This document shows, one piece after another, positions 25,701 to 35,100 of a stretch of 64,000 nucleotides of DNA; position 1 is the stretch's first letter; every line of letters begins with the position of its first letter. The notes under the pieces are model-generated. The model did no database searches and was not told the DNA's origin. It worked only from the letters and a program-made list of their open reading frames with translations. Origin of the DNA: Climacteris rufus (taxonomy: Eukaryota > Chordata > Aves > Passeriformes > Climacteridae); contig VZRZ01007768.1 of assembly GCA_013398175.1 (NCBI GenBank), positions 167,364-231,363 of the forward strand. The letters are read 5' to 3'. The translations under genes and the position numbers were made by a program.

Positions 25701-28541
25701 GAGACCACGTTCTCCAAGGAATTTCTCTACACTGGCATTTGGAGTCTGTAAGTCAACTACATTGCATAAACAGTTGGGGCCCACAAGAACAAGAGCATAA
25801 ATGGTGCAAGTCAGTGGTCCTCTAGAAGAAGATATGAAGTCTTCAAATTGTCTGCGCACTTCTTCAGACCAATGAAGTGAGTCAGTCTGCAAGAGTACAT
25901 TTCTAAGTCCACATCGAAATGCCTGACTTTCCAGAGTCAGGAAATCTGGAAGAACACCCTGAAGATCTCTAAGTAAAACTCTTTCCCGATAACCATAGTC
26001 TACAAAAACCACATCAACTTCTTTTGTGGATACCTGCTGCACAACAGCTGCTCTGTACCACTTCCCATCTTTGGGACACTTAACAACACAGGCAACCTGT
26101 CCAGTTTTGTAAGGACTGGTATGATCTTTATAGTAAGTCTGAATTTGTCCCATTAACTTATTTAGCTCTGGCAGTTTGCTTTGCAACTGACATGAAAAAT
26201 CTGACAGGGAAAAAATGCAAGAACACACCACTTCATAAACAGCTCCTGGTTTAAGCACAAGCTCTTTATAAACTAATTTTTCCTCACATACCAATTTATG
26301 CATTTTAGCGACAGCACCTTCTCCAGAACAGGATGGCACAACAGATTGTCTAGGCATTGGAGGTACATTTAATGATTTTTCCTTCTGAGGTACGTCTCCA
26401 TTTCCAGACACCTTATTTTTGTAAATATTGCTGTTGTTCTCTGCGTTGATTTTCCCTGTTTTACATTTGAAGTAATTCGACTTGTGCCCTTTTTTTGCTG
26501 CCTTTAGAACAGAATCTGGCGGCTTTATCCAGTAATCAGCAAAACCAGCTTGAACCATACACATGGCAACATTTCCGTGCAGGAATCCAGTATGACACTG
26601 CACATTAACAATGTACCTGTTGCTTTGCTTTCCAATGACATGAAGTAGCAGTGGTTTGTTCAACACCAAGTTTTTAAAGAAATCAGTTTCATTTTTAAGC
26701 CACACACCATCAACAGGAAATGTGCAAGCAAGGGAACAACATATAGCTAAAGCTGGTAAATCAGAAAACTCAGGAAGCAATGTTTTCACATAGCAACAAG
26801 GTACTGTATCTGTATTTCCAAAATCCAAAAAATAAACAGTAATATTAACACCAAGCACGTTTATGACAACACCCCGGTAATAACACCTGTCTCTGCTATA
26901 CCGGGCACAGCACAGCAACCCAGGCTCTGGGTCTTTCAGGACCATTTCATTATCTCTACACTGAACATATGTATGAGCAATGTTTTTCATCAAGGCTTGA
27001 AACTCCTTCTGGTATCTACATGTTCGAATCCAGAATTCAGATGGATTTATGACATACACCACAAAAGCTCCATAGAAAGAATTCAATTGCATCTCTTCTC
27101 TTCTGCAGTTGCTGGAGAAAAAAATATCCCGTTCAGGTAAGCAGGTTTTTGTAGCTTTCTTTCCAGAGTAATTCTTAGATGAATTGTATCTCTCAGGACA
27201 TGGTTTGTAGTTTAGTGCAATACTTCTGTATTTTGTTTCCAAAAGCGAGACATGTGGTGCAGCTGTCTCATTTTGGTTTTCTGGATGCTCAGCATTAATT
27301 CCAAGATTTTGTTTTTGCAGCGTAATATAATACAAGCGTTCAGTGTTATTGTATAAATCAACGTGGACACACACAGAAGTTTGTCCTATCAAGGCTTGTG
27401 TAAGTTCTTTGAGCTGAAATTTTATTACTGTTTCATCCTGACTACCAAAACAAGACAGCGCACATGGAAATGAAATCATCGGTAATGTCATGAACTCAGC
27501 TTTAAGTTTCTGAACACAGCTAGGTGGCACAGCTTCAATAATGCCAAAGTCCATAAACCAGACCTCCACATGGTCAGAGAGCAGTTGTTTAATCACTCCT
27601 CTATGCCAGTGTCCATTTTGCCTCTTGGCAGCACAGAGCAGCCCTAAGCTATCACAAGATGCAGTGTTTTCTCCAATGAGAGCTTCATAGTGCAAATGCA
27701 TAGCTCCTGTCAAATATTCCAGCTCTTTCTGCCACTTCTGTATCTGACAATAAAATTTATTTGGACTTACTGCACCAGTTATTTTTACATTCTCTTTACT
27801 GCCAACAGGTAGACAAGGAAAGAGTTGATCTGGAACTTGCCAAAAATCTGTTAGTTTCTCAGAATTATTTAAGGTAAGCAACTCCCTGAATGGGTACTTT
27901 TGTTTCAACAGTTGTGGCACTCTCTTACTAAGCATTCCTTGGGGCAATGCTCCTAAAGTTTCCACAACAAGACAAAATGAATCTCCATCAATAAATTTAC
28001 CTAGCTGCAATTCAAGAACATCAGTAATAATCTTAGGCACTTCTAGAATAAACAGCTGGTATGGTGTAACAGCCTTCACATGACCTGTGATCTGTAATCC
28101 TACCAGAGATGAAAAATAGTTAATGGCTTTTGGATCCCATCTTTCTCCAAGAGGAAGTATGCTTGCAAAAACACCCAAAACCACTTTTGGAGGCAGCTGA
28201 AACAATTCATCACAAGCAGCAGCAAGATGTGTTTCCTCAACTGCTAACACGTGTCCAGTGTCTATAAGAAAAGCCTCATAGATATTTCCTCTCTTTCTCA
28301 GAACTCTTCCTCTATGCCACTCTCCTTCTGTGTCTTCCACCAAGCAAGATCCACCAACACAAACATTACCTTTTCCTTTGAACACACGCTGTATTTCATT
28401 GTGCAGGATGTAATAGTCAGGCTCACATTCTGCGTTGTACTGAGCCTGGAACACTATAACCAAGCACTCAGGATGGCATTCTACATGAGTTATCTTCAAT
28501 TTCTTATCTACTGAGTCTGGTGAAGGAGGCAGAGATTCCAT
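22659..28541 (-). CDS. TDRD15: Tudor domain-containing protein 15, single large coding exon
   Basis: The frame encodes 1,960 residues in one exon. Eight extended Tudor cores are visible from their signatures: LIDTGH (about 92-97, degenerate), WFMDFG (328-333), YFLDFGN (570-576), VFVDYG (845-850), DYVDFGN (1058-1064), EFIDYGN (1403-1409), FFMDYGT (1638-1643) and LIDYGF (1847-1852). Each is followed by an L-P region and an SN-like half. Family knowledge: such proteins bind symmetrically dimethylated arginine on PIWI proteins and scaffold germ granules in the piRNA pathway. The N terminus (EC.PDYYILHNEIQ) and eight rather than seven Tudors favour TDRD15 over its paralogue TDRD6, which also has a giant coding exon. 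The ATG at 28541 has A at -3 and G at +4. The ten codons upstream (starting at a more distal ATG) lie across a splice acceptor and are intronic. Linkers at about 690-755 and 1150-1320 are hydrophilic and low in conservation. The extreme C terminus may carry a one-base frame change (see the alternative tail entry). No internal stop is present, so the gene looks functional. Confidence 0.9.
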   Translation of the reverse strand: MESLPPSPDSVDKKLKITHVECHPECLVIVFQAQYNAECEPDYYILHNEIQRVFKGKGNVCVGGSCLVEDTEGEWHRGRVLRKRGNIYEAFLIDTGHVLAVEETHLAAACDELFQLPPKVVLGVFASILPLGERWDPKAINYFSSLVGLQITGHVKAVTPYQLFILEVPKIITDVLELQLGKFIDGDSFCLVVETLGALPQGMLSKRVPQLLKQKYPFRELLTLNNSEKLTDFWQVPDQLFPCLPVGSKENVKITGAVSPNKFYCQIQKWQKELEYLTGAMHLHYEALIGENTASCDSLGLLCAAKRQNGHWHRGVIKQLLSDHVEVWFMDFGIIEAVPPSCVQKLKAEFMTLPMISFPCALSCFGSQDETVIKFQLKELTQALIGQTSVCVHVDLYNNTERLYYITLQKQNLGINAEHPENQNETAAPHVSLLETKYRSIALNYKPCPERYNSSKNYSGKKATKTCLPERDIFFSSNCRREEMQLNSFYGAFVVYVINPSEFWIRTCRYQKEFQALMKNIAHTYVQCRDNEMVLKDPEPGLLCCARYSRDRCYYRGVVINVLGVNITVYFLDFGNTDTVPCCYVKTLLPEFSDLPALAICCSLACTFPVDGVWLKNETDFFKNLVLNKPLLLHVIGKQSNRYIVNVQCHTGFLHGNVAMCMVQAGFADYWIKPPDSVLKAAKKGHKSNYFKCKTGKINAENNSNIYKNKVSGNGDVPQKEKSLNVPPMPRQSVVPSCSGEGAVAKMHKLVCEEKLVYKELVLKPGAVYEVVCSCIFSLSDFSCQLQSKLPELNKLMGQIQTYYKDHTSPYKTGQVACVVKCPKDGKWYRAAVVQQVSTKEVDVVFVDYGYRERVLLRDLQGVLPDFLTLESQAFRCGLRNVLLQTDSLHWSEEVRRQFEDFISSSRGPLTCTIYALVLVGPNCLCNVVDLQTPNASVEKFLGERGLTQSEHVGLRNLSSLGSLYSFCYSSFNIKIGSEEEVCITHINSPSEFYCQLNRNTETLKALMKKVSDISKMSKNANCATGNMQLCIARRLEDGLFYRALAFPVESTSCLWVDYVDFGNRSMVERHHLMPIPDSATDLLFTPMQAIQCCLSDLRGTKFPARITTWFVKTFLGKLLKAVILSRESDGKIVVELYDGQLKVSQKIKEKIQEELPQESSVEQFRSSERGISHMEDDKEINKVSAEDPEMLKLRTEVKCQVYGEYCQADAGENFGDEEQTACSTPKLCSEPSKQQTSQDSKEQDFRNTSSAVQENGEEPWIGQPASRSHFYSALNSKEITVNALSESQNERPNCIGQQERSNKNIPTLISLPQRTIQMNTEIAGYISHVNSPSSFYVHFAEDENSIIKLADDLNESLENRGHENCLDELTVGDLIVAEHDVDCFYYRAVIKTLKSGKSYEVEFIDYGNAAVVSLSKICRLPEEFLTLPRFSVHCFLSSAKSLPAESWTKKSAACFARIVSDKPVACKFLQQHGEKWEIDVICDGKSLSNSLLQEIDSKRWESTRMLDWDNKPKQNGSPRKSKNGLCGQNKTKATRTKNISVKPLRILHQVLNSGQVEAVEVVHISESGEIYVQLRKHAQVLHELSVIVHKEAQRSDLLKVDDIEQGLECIAQSERNLKWYRSKVIKKFVREKLMLVFFMDYGTCEMVSLKNAKMLSDEIKSIPKQAISCKWIWFKNLKKIQLDHVVKALLDCEIRILFLRYLKSSDIWEVDILVGEVMLQEYLNQQLSHCLAIAGPEKCSNTDCKEFDTSFKINSVMQMLLHSGRTYSGFATAVTDPSNFSIQFDVFFDCMQDLSLLLSDLPDDLPALPEEYVLPGASCLIEFELEAERYRAEISEVTSQSVVLTLIDYGFQRSIPYSDIHKLKVIPESLLRLPRLAHSCSLHDTVPGKGEHWSEEATLLFQKLLHKPGLIFHFIHYSSEMKLEVDVLYGDSNLSDVLIAAGHAVCSQSRCCPIRVDRL

Positions 28542-28546
28542 CCTGT

Positions 28547-31322
28547 CTGCAAAGAAAAGGAGTATGAGCATCTTGATAAGTTTCTGTATCTTTTCTTTGC
28601 AACTAATTCCTTACATGCCATTTGTTTTCAAAATGTTTTAATAGCATATTATTAAAATTCTGGTTAAAATGTATACTAAAGACTTAAGAATGTCATGTTT
28701 TAGGCATGGGATACACTCAACACAATTCCCTTAGTAAAAACATGCTCAGATAACATGAAAAAAAGTACCTCTGGATTCACTCGTGTGGCTACAGACTAGT
28801 TTAATCACTTGAGATTAATTTTTAACCAAAATGTTGCTCCCAGAATAACAAAAAGCTATTCCAGTCTGTTTCTCTTTTTCCTCTTAATATGGAAAAGAAC
28901 AAGGACTCATCCCCTACTCATCCTGCTTCTTCTGTCTAAATCATTTCTTCAAATCACATCCTATAGCTCTGTGCTTTACTGTTTGCTTACTCTGGCTGTC
29001 TACACACTCTCAGTTGTGACAACAGCAGATTTTAAGTTCTCATAATTGCAAGGACACACTGAGCTTATCATCTCTGTGCAACATTTCTGCACTGCTCAAC
29101 AAGTAACAATTGTGCCAGCTGTGTTTTTTACTGTCTCAGCACTCCAATTCTGACAATTTAAGCATCTTCAAAACCTTCAGGTACTTTTCTGATCTATAAT
29201 CCAGTCTTCAAGCTCAGCTTCCAGTTCAATTCACATGCCAATGATTCAGTGAATCCGTGACTTCACATTGTTTAAAAAGGCTGTGCATGACCATAATTTA
29301 ATGAAGCGCTCCCATTAATTACACCACTGTTCTAGCAAAGCAATTTGAGGTAGAAAACAACAAATTCAAAGACACTGGATAAACACACAAGGATAGTCTG
29401 GACAAAGATAACCTTGATTTATGAATTTTTATGTAAAGCTGGAAGTTAAACTTTCAGTTTCCACTACAAGTTATTAGGGTAAGATCCTCCTTAGCCTGCA
29501 AAAAATCTTCACGTGAAATTCGTGAAATTGTCACGACAATTTTCATCAAAATTTTTTTTGAACTAGCCAGTGAGTACACAAGCTGTCTTCAGAAAAAAAT
29601 ATTGATCCCTATCACTCTAGTTCACAAAAAAAATTTAAAACAAAAAACTTAGTAAATAAATGAGCACCCCTACTGTAAAGCAGTCTCGCAGAAGGATGAA
29701 CAATACATGACTAATAAAACCAACCAATAAAGAACAAAACCCATCAGTCACCAAAAACAACACAGTAAAAGCAGTACCAAACCCAGATCTGACAAATTCC
29801 TGCTTCAACAAGGCCCCTTTTTTCCACTTTTCCCTGTAAAAGAAAGTGAAATTCTGTGTGTTTTTTTTTTTTTTAATTAAAGAAAACAGCCTTCAGGAAT
29901 TGGTTCTATCTGCCTGGAAGAAACACCTGATCACTGGAGAGACTCAAACTTTTGAAGGAGGAATGACTGATGCTCTGCTCTGTTTATTCTCCCCTTCATT
30001 GAAACAAAGCCCTATTTGCACTAACACATAACAAATCAATTTGTGTATTAACATTTGCTTGCCTGTTATCATAGCCTAAGTAACAGCACCACACTAACAA
30101 AACCACATTTCTACAGTTTACAAAACGGCCTTTTGCTGATTACTCACCTTTCCACCACGTAAGGCTTACACATTCAGAACATGCCTTCCCAAGCAAACAC
30201 AGCCCACTTACTAACAACTCTGTATGTCTCTGCAAGGAAAGATGGTAGAAAAACCATTAGAAAAATACATGTAAAATAAATTCTTGTACTACTTCTCTTA
30301 CTGAGAGCAGCCCTGAGGATAAAGTCCTTAGGGTGTTTGTCGACAAGAAGCTCAACATGAGCCAGCACTGTGTGCTCGCAGACGAGGAAGGCAAACACAA
30401 CCTGGGCTGCCTCAAAAGCAGCGTGGGCAGCAGGCTGAGGGAGGGGATTCTGCCATTCTGTCCTGCTGAGACTGCTGCATCCACTGCTGGGCTTCCTAGC
30501 ACAGGAAGGACATCAACCTGTCAGAGTCCAGAAGAGGCCACAAAAATGATGAGGGCTGAAACACCTCTGCTGTGGAGGCAGGATAGGGGAGCTGGGGTTG
30601 TTCAGCCTGAGAAAGAGACAGTTCCATAGAGACCTTCCTATAGCTAAAGGGGCTGGAGAGGGACCTTTCCCAAGGAGTGACAGGACAGGGGAGAATGTCT
30701 TCACACTGAAAGGGAGTAAGTTTCGATTAGATGTTACAAGGAAATGGTGAGGCACTGTAACAGGTTGTGCAGAGGTTGGGCAGCTGTGGATTCCCCTCTG
30801 GCAGTGTTCAAGGCCAGGCTGGATGGGGCTCTGAGAAACCTGGTCCAGTAGAAGTCCCTGCCCATGGCAGGGGGCTTGGAACTGGATGAACTTGAAGGCC
30901 CCATCCAACACAAACTATTCTGTCATTCTTTAAATCCTCCTCCTGCCCAATAAACACGACCTGGAAGAGTTACTCATGCCTAGCTTAACTATAACCTTAA
31001 GATTACAAAAACCGAAATTACAAAACTTGATCCATCTTCCTAAAAGCACGGTCTGACCATTCTTTCTTCACTACAGCTCAAAAACCACACCGGTGAAACA
31101 CCACACACTTACCTACCACCTATTTCCTAAGCCAGAGTACTCACACATTTGTATTTAACTCTTCAGCCATCTACTTCTATCACGCACCACTAACTTAGAG
31201 ACAACTCATAGAACAACAAAAGGGATTTTAAATGCAATCAAATGCAGGACATAAGAAACAGGTTGATCTGCCTACGCTCCGAAGCAGCCGTTCTGACCAG
31301 CGCTGCTTGACGCCGCACTCAC
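28547..31322 (-). other. TDRD15: First intron of TDRD15
   Basis: On the minus strand the donor reads CAG|GTGAGT, with the exon ending at 31323 and GT at 31322-31321. The acceptor reads TTTTCTTTGCAG|ACAGG, with AG ending at 28547 and the initiator ATG six bases later. Both are near-ideal consensus sites and give a 2,776-bp intron. An opposite-strand CR1 fills about 30300-30933. The rest is AT-rich unique sequence with poly-T at 29861-29874. Further non-coding exons inside this interval cannot be excluded without transcripts. Confidence 0.65.
30300..30933 (+). mobile_element. CR1 LINE in TDRD15 intron 1, opposite strand
   Basis: Sense-strand CR1: AGGCCACAAAAATGATGAGGG, GGTTGTTCAGCCTGAGAAAG, TTCAAGGCCAGGCTGGATGGGGCTCTGAG, CCCATGGCAGGGGGCTTGGAACTGGATGA, ending ATTCTGTCATTCT at 30921-30933, the CR1 3' repeat. 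Because the host gene is on the minus strand, the LINE is antisense to it. 5'-truncated and carrying frame-breaking changes. Confidence 0.9.
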
Positions 31323-31500
31323 CTGACCTGAAGCCGGGCGAGGGCAGCCGGGCGAGGGCAGCCGAGCACACACTGCGGCCGCCAAGCGAGACCCGAGAGC
31401 AGAGACCAGCGCCCTTCAGCAGCCGCCGCAGCTCCCTCAGCGCCGCGGCCGCCACGGGCTCCCCCCGCCTGTCCGGAGCCGCCAAGATGTCGGCGCGAAG
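31323..31500 (-). other. TDRD15: Predicted 5' non-coding exon of TDRD15 (5' end approximate)
   Basis: The right boundary is only inferred from the CpG island. The left boundary is the GTGAGT donor at 31322. The exon is GC-rich and includes a 14-bp unit repeated twice at 31333-31360. It contains no minus-strand ATG in frame with the main start, although the frame itself is open across the predicted splice (GGCTTCAGGTCAG joined to ACAGGATGG). The ATG at 28541 therefore remains the best start. Confidence 0.5.
31484..31494 (+). promoter_or_regulatory. YY1-like initiator motif
   Basis: AAGATGTCGGC on the plus strand differs by one base from the YY1 motif AAGATGGCGGC that often overlaps start sites in CpG promoters. 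The ATG at 31487 also has a good Kozak context (GCCGCCAAG before it). The plus-strand frame that follows runs into the 21-bp array and does not look like a protein. Confidence 0.3.
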
Positions 31501-31526
31501 CGCGGCCGGAACGTGGGGGCCCCGAA

Positions 31527-31538
31527 CGCGCGTGCGCA
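31527..31538 (-). promoter_or_regulatory. Perfect NRF1 binding site
   Basis: The minus strand reads TGCGCACGCGCG, matching the NRF1 consensus YGCGCAYGCGCR at every position. It sits about 200 bp upstream of the predicted exon-1 donor, a normal position for a core-promoter activator site. Confidence 0.6.
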
Positions 31539-31599
31539 GCGGCACCGCCCGGGACTTTCGCGCCTTTCGTGTGCGGGTGCGGTTCAGCAGCGCGGGGCC

Positions 31600-31782
31600 C
31601 CGGGTTCGAGTCCCGGTGCCGCCGGTTCGGGTCCCGGTGCCGCCGGTTCGAGTCCCGGTGCCGCGGGTTCGAGTCCCGGTGCCGCGGGTTCGAGCCCCGG
31701 TGCCGCCGGTTCGAGGCCTGGGGGTGGCGGTTCGAGCCCCGGTNTTCGAGTCCCGGGGTCGCCGGTTCGAGTCCCGGTGCCC
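31600..31782 (+). repeat. 21-bp tandem array with tRNA B-box cores
   Basis: Nine units are seen by the TT of TTCG at 31605, 31626, 31647, 31668, 31689, 31710, 31731, 31745 and 31766. The spacing is exactly 21 bp except at the N (31744), where it is 14. The core is GGTTCGAGTCCCGG followed by TGCCGC(C/G). Eight of nine cores fit the RNA polymerase III B-box consensus GWTCRANNC, counting the one touching the N; unit 2 has G in place of the key A. Unit 1 forms a perfect T-arm: stem CCGGG, loop TTCGAGT, stem CCCGG. There is no A box or acceptor stem, so this is not a tRNA gene. Because 21 is a multiple of 3, it creates long spurious open frames on both strands. Confidence 0.9.
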
Positions 31783-31790
31783 CGTGCTCT

Positions 31791-32148
31791 GGCGTGCATT
31801 GGCTCGCATTCCCCCCAGAGTTGTGCTTTATTTGTTATTTTTTGTTGTTGTTGTTTTTCCTTTGCGTTTGTACGTTGCGGGTGTCGTGTTTATAAGGTGG
31901 TGCGTAAGCTTTGAGAAAAGTGCCAGTGGGTCACAGAATTTCCTGGAGCTGCCTGAAGAGGGCTCGAGAGTTCTTTCCCATCTGTACAGAGAAATTTTCT
32001 AGTCTGAGAAGAGTACATTTTAACAGGGTGCAAAGTGCTGCCCCACTTGCTTTTGCATGTATTTTTGATTTTGATTTATTTTCTTTTTTTTTTTTTTTCC
32101 TAGTGGGCTTGGAGGTGGTGCTGTTTTGGGGGGTTTTATTGTTGTTCG

Positions 32149-32179
<31 letters not shown>

Positions 32180-35100
32180 GAAGAGTATAATTTGAGGTGG
32201 TCCAAAGAAGAAAACTTGGTATGAAGTATACCCCTATAAATACCAACGCGATGGTATGCTGTAACTGATTGCACTCTGGTGAGAGTTCAGCTCTGTATAA
32301 CAATTTCAAAGGGTTTATCTTAAATTTTTGCCCCTAGTTTTCCCCACTGGTCAGAATTGTTCCACCCTAGTTACACTTTGCAAAGTTAAGAGAGAGAAAA
32401 GCTGGGTTTGCAATACTTGGAGATGTAGTACTTGCCAAATACAGCTATTATATTAATGTGTGCATAATATATGTTTAAAGTGGTATCATAGCTACTTGGA
32501 TTAACCCTGAAATCTACAGGAGCTCTGAACTTGATTTTGTAGGTAAGAGGTCATGTTTATCATGGTCAAGTATTTGTAAGAGCTACTCAGAACAAAGGTT
32601 ATACAAGTCTATCATTGATAGAACTTCATCTTTCTGGATGTCTGGTTTATCTGTGTAGTTTTGCTTGGTGTTAGATGATCAGATTTCATAACCATCGCTG
32701 AATTAGGTAGAGTTACAAAAAGAATGGGTTTCATTAATACCATATTTAGAGAGGAAAGATAAGACCAGATCTTTTAAAGTTAGATTCTTGCTATATTGGA
32801 ACCTCAGGTTGAAATCTATAACTCAAGATTCTACATTGTCTTGGCATTCTCTATATAGTGAACTGAAAGTGTTGCCTCGGACTGGCAATTCAGGAACTAG
32901 GTAAGGAACAGTCCAGAACTTATGAGTACAAAATATTACAACAGGATGTAGGGTATGGTTATGTTTTTCCCTGTAATTGAGGCTGAAGTCAGTCCTGAAG
33001 GCAGTGCTACCACTGCTTTTTTAAAGGCAGAGACACCTACATTTTTTTCCTCCTCAAATTACAGTGGTGATGGCAGCTGTAACGTAATTATCATCTGGTT
33101 AGGGCAGTCAGAAATGTATTCCACTGGTTTGAGCTGGTTTAAAAAATATGTACCACTTCCCTGCAGCACACCTTAACCATTAACTACTCCTGGTAGAAAA
33201 CAGTGTGTCCCACTTGCTTGAATTTGTGCTAGGGTGTAGGATGGGGATATGGGCAGGAAGGGAAAACAGAGGGTGTAATCAGACAGTCTGACAGGGATAA
33301 TAGGATGCTGGAGCTTTTTTGCATTTTTCTGGGAGGAAAGAAGAGCTTTTTTTACTAGTTATGCCTTTGTTCCAGAATTTATTTGGAATTTACGTAATTT
33401 CAGCCAGTGAAAAACGTCTCTTCTGACTCTGTGTGGGTTTTTTTGTACATCTTTGGTTTGCTCAGGGGTTGCAAGATCTTTTGGTTCTTTGTTTTTTGTT
33501 TTCCCCCAGACTTGATATCTATGTTGGAAAGTGTCAAGTATCTGTCAAGTACTGCCAGATCTCAGAAGTGAGCTCCTCCTTTAACATCTGAGCCATGAAG
33601 AGTCACTGTATTATTGGAAGCAATCAGGAAGCACATAATAGCCCAAAGCAGAAATCGGTGTTGCAATATCTCAGAACATCTTTATCGTACACTGCAGCCA
33701 ACTTGCAAAGCCTATTCATTGTTTACATTTGAATTGCAGATGTTTTAAAATACTGGTGAAACTATACAATCCACATTGATCAGTACTAAATCCCAGAGTT
33801 TTTTCCCAGTGTTGTGTACTATGTAAGTAATACAACTAACTCTGAGTTTTCATCTTTTCCACTTTTTTGAAATTTCCAATTTTGTGGTGTTATTCCCACA
33901 AAATTTATGTTTTCCTTCCTTGTCATTATTGTGTGGAACTCATTCAATATTTTTGCTGGTTTGTCCAGTATGGAAAGTTAACAAACTGTAGTAAGCCTAT
34001 TTATATTTCATTGACAGAAAAAAAAATACACTTGAAAAAGAACCTCAGGTTGTTCTTTGTCTATGTCAAGCTACTGAACAAGGTGGTACTTCATGTGTTC
34101 CAAAATGTTTCTGTGTCCGCTCAGAAATGTTTTCTTATCAGGAAAATTTTGCTATGACTGTATGCGTGCTTTAAAGTAGTTAATTAAAACCTAAAATTAA
34201 AAAAACTCTTCTGTGCTTATGGGAGGGTGAAGTGTAGTATAAAGAAAGTAAAAGTTTTCTTCAGAGTATCATAAATGAAACTCTGCTGCCAGCTGCCTGC
34301 CAGGAGGTAGAACATGGTGCTGTGTGAGTGAGCCCCTTGTTGAGTGCTGGTAATATCTAATCACAATTCTAACTAACTTCCAGCATCTAGGAAAACTGGT
34401 TTTGAGGTGAGGGAACATAAGGAAAAGTTATACTTTCTGGTAACAGCTGAGTGGCATACTGAAAAATAGTACTCAAAGGATGGCTTTTAGATAGCGTGGA
34501 CATTCATCACCCAGTCTAAACACTGAAAATAGTCTGCAGACTTCTTACATTGTTGCTGGCAGGTGGTAAATATGTATTTAGTTTCATTTGAGCACAAAAC
34601 AAATGACAGGGAAAGACTGCAATTTGTAGGGTACCATATAAAAGGAGGAGGGGAATTACCGACAGCGTCTCTTCTGTTTGAGTTTTCAAATAAAAGTGAG
34701 TCTTACTGAATTGCTTGTTGGGGATAAAAGAAACACATAACCACCTATCTCCAAGGAAGCAAGAGGCACAGATTACAAGAGGATGAGAATATCTCCCCAA
34801 TGTAGAAACAGAGAAGGGTTTAAAGTCTTAATCTTCTCCTTAATGATTCCTTCCTGGGTGACCAAATATCTGAACACTGGTGGTGCTGAGTGTGTGTGCT
34901 GTGTGCTGACTGGAATGGATCCCATTTGCAGCACCTGACCTTCACAAAGAATTATGTAATGATCATAACTCCTTTATTCCACATGGGGAGAGCAGAATTA
35001 AGCAGCACATACCCTCCTTTTAATCCCCAGAACTATTCTGGGATCTGTCCTTAGTTTTGCCAAGATTATTTCTGAATATTAATATCAAGAAATTGTTTCT

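Larger units (their letters stand above)
31290..31790 (-). promoter_or_regulatory. CpG-island promoter of TDRD15
   Basis: This is the only long CpG-dense, GC-rich block in the window, set in AT-rich flanks. It contains a perfect NRF1 site, a YY1-like motif and the 21-bp array. It lies immediately 5' of the predicted first exon of the minus-strand Tudor gene. NRF1 sites are common in CpG promoters, including germ-line ones. No TATA box is obvious, so dispersed initiation is expected. A plus-strand divergent transcript is possible but unsupported. Confidence 0.7.

Noticed and set aside
22659..28541. Assignment to TDRD6
   Set aside because: TDRD6 is also a giant single-exon Tudor protein, but the N-terminal block and eight Tudors fit TDRD15 better. 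Orthologue search and synteny would settle it.
28542..28571. Upstream ATG adding ten residues to TDRD15
   Set aside because: The ten codons cross a consensus acceptor (TTTGCAG) and are intronic; the ATG at 28541 has the better context.
30513..30911. 132-residue minus-strand protein
   Set aside because: Antisense translation of the plus-strand CR1 in TDRD15 intron 1.
31600..31782. Cluster of tRNA genes
   Set aside because: B boxes and T-arms are present, but there is no A box, anticodon arm or acceptor stem, and the 21-bp spacing is too short for a tRNA.
31228..31809. 193-residue minus-strand open frame in the same island
   Set aside because: Its first half is the translated 21-bp array (TGGTGTRTRG). 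The second half is discussed only as a possible exon-1 extension, and nothing supports an independent gene.
31232..32002. 256-residue plus-strand open frame across the CpG island
   Set aside because: It is open because the 21-bp unit is a multiple of three and the region is GC-rich. The translation is a repeated RVPVPPV pattern followed by hydrophobic low-complexity sequence.
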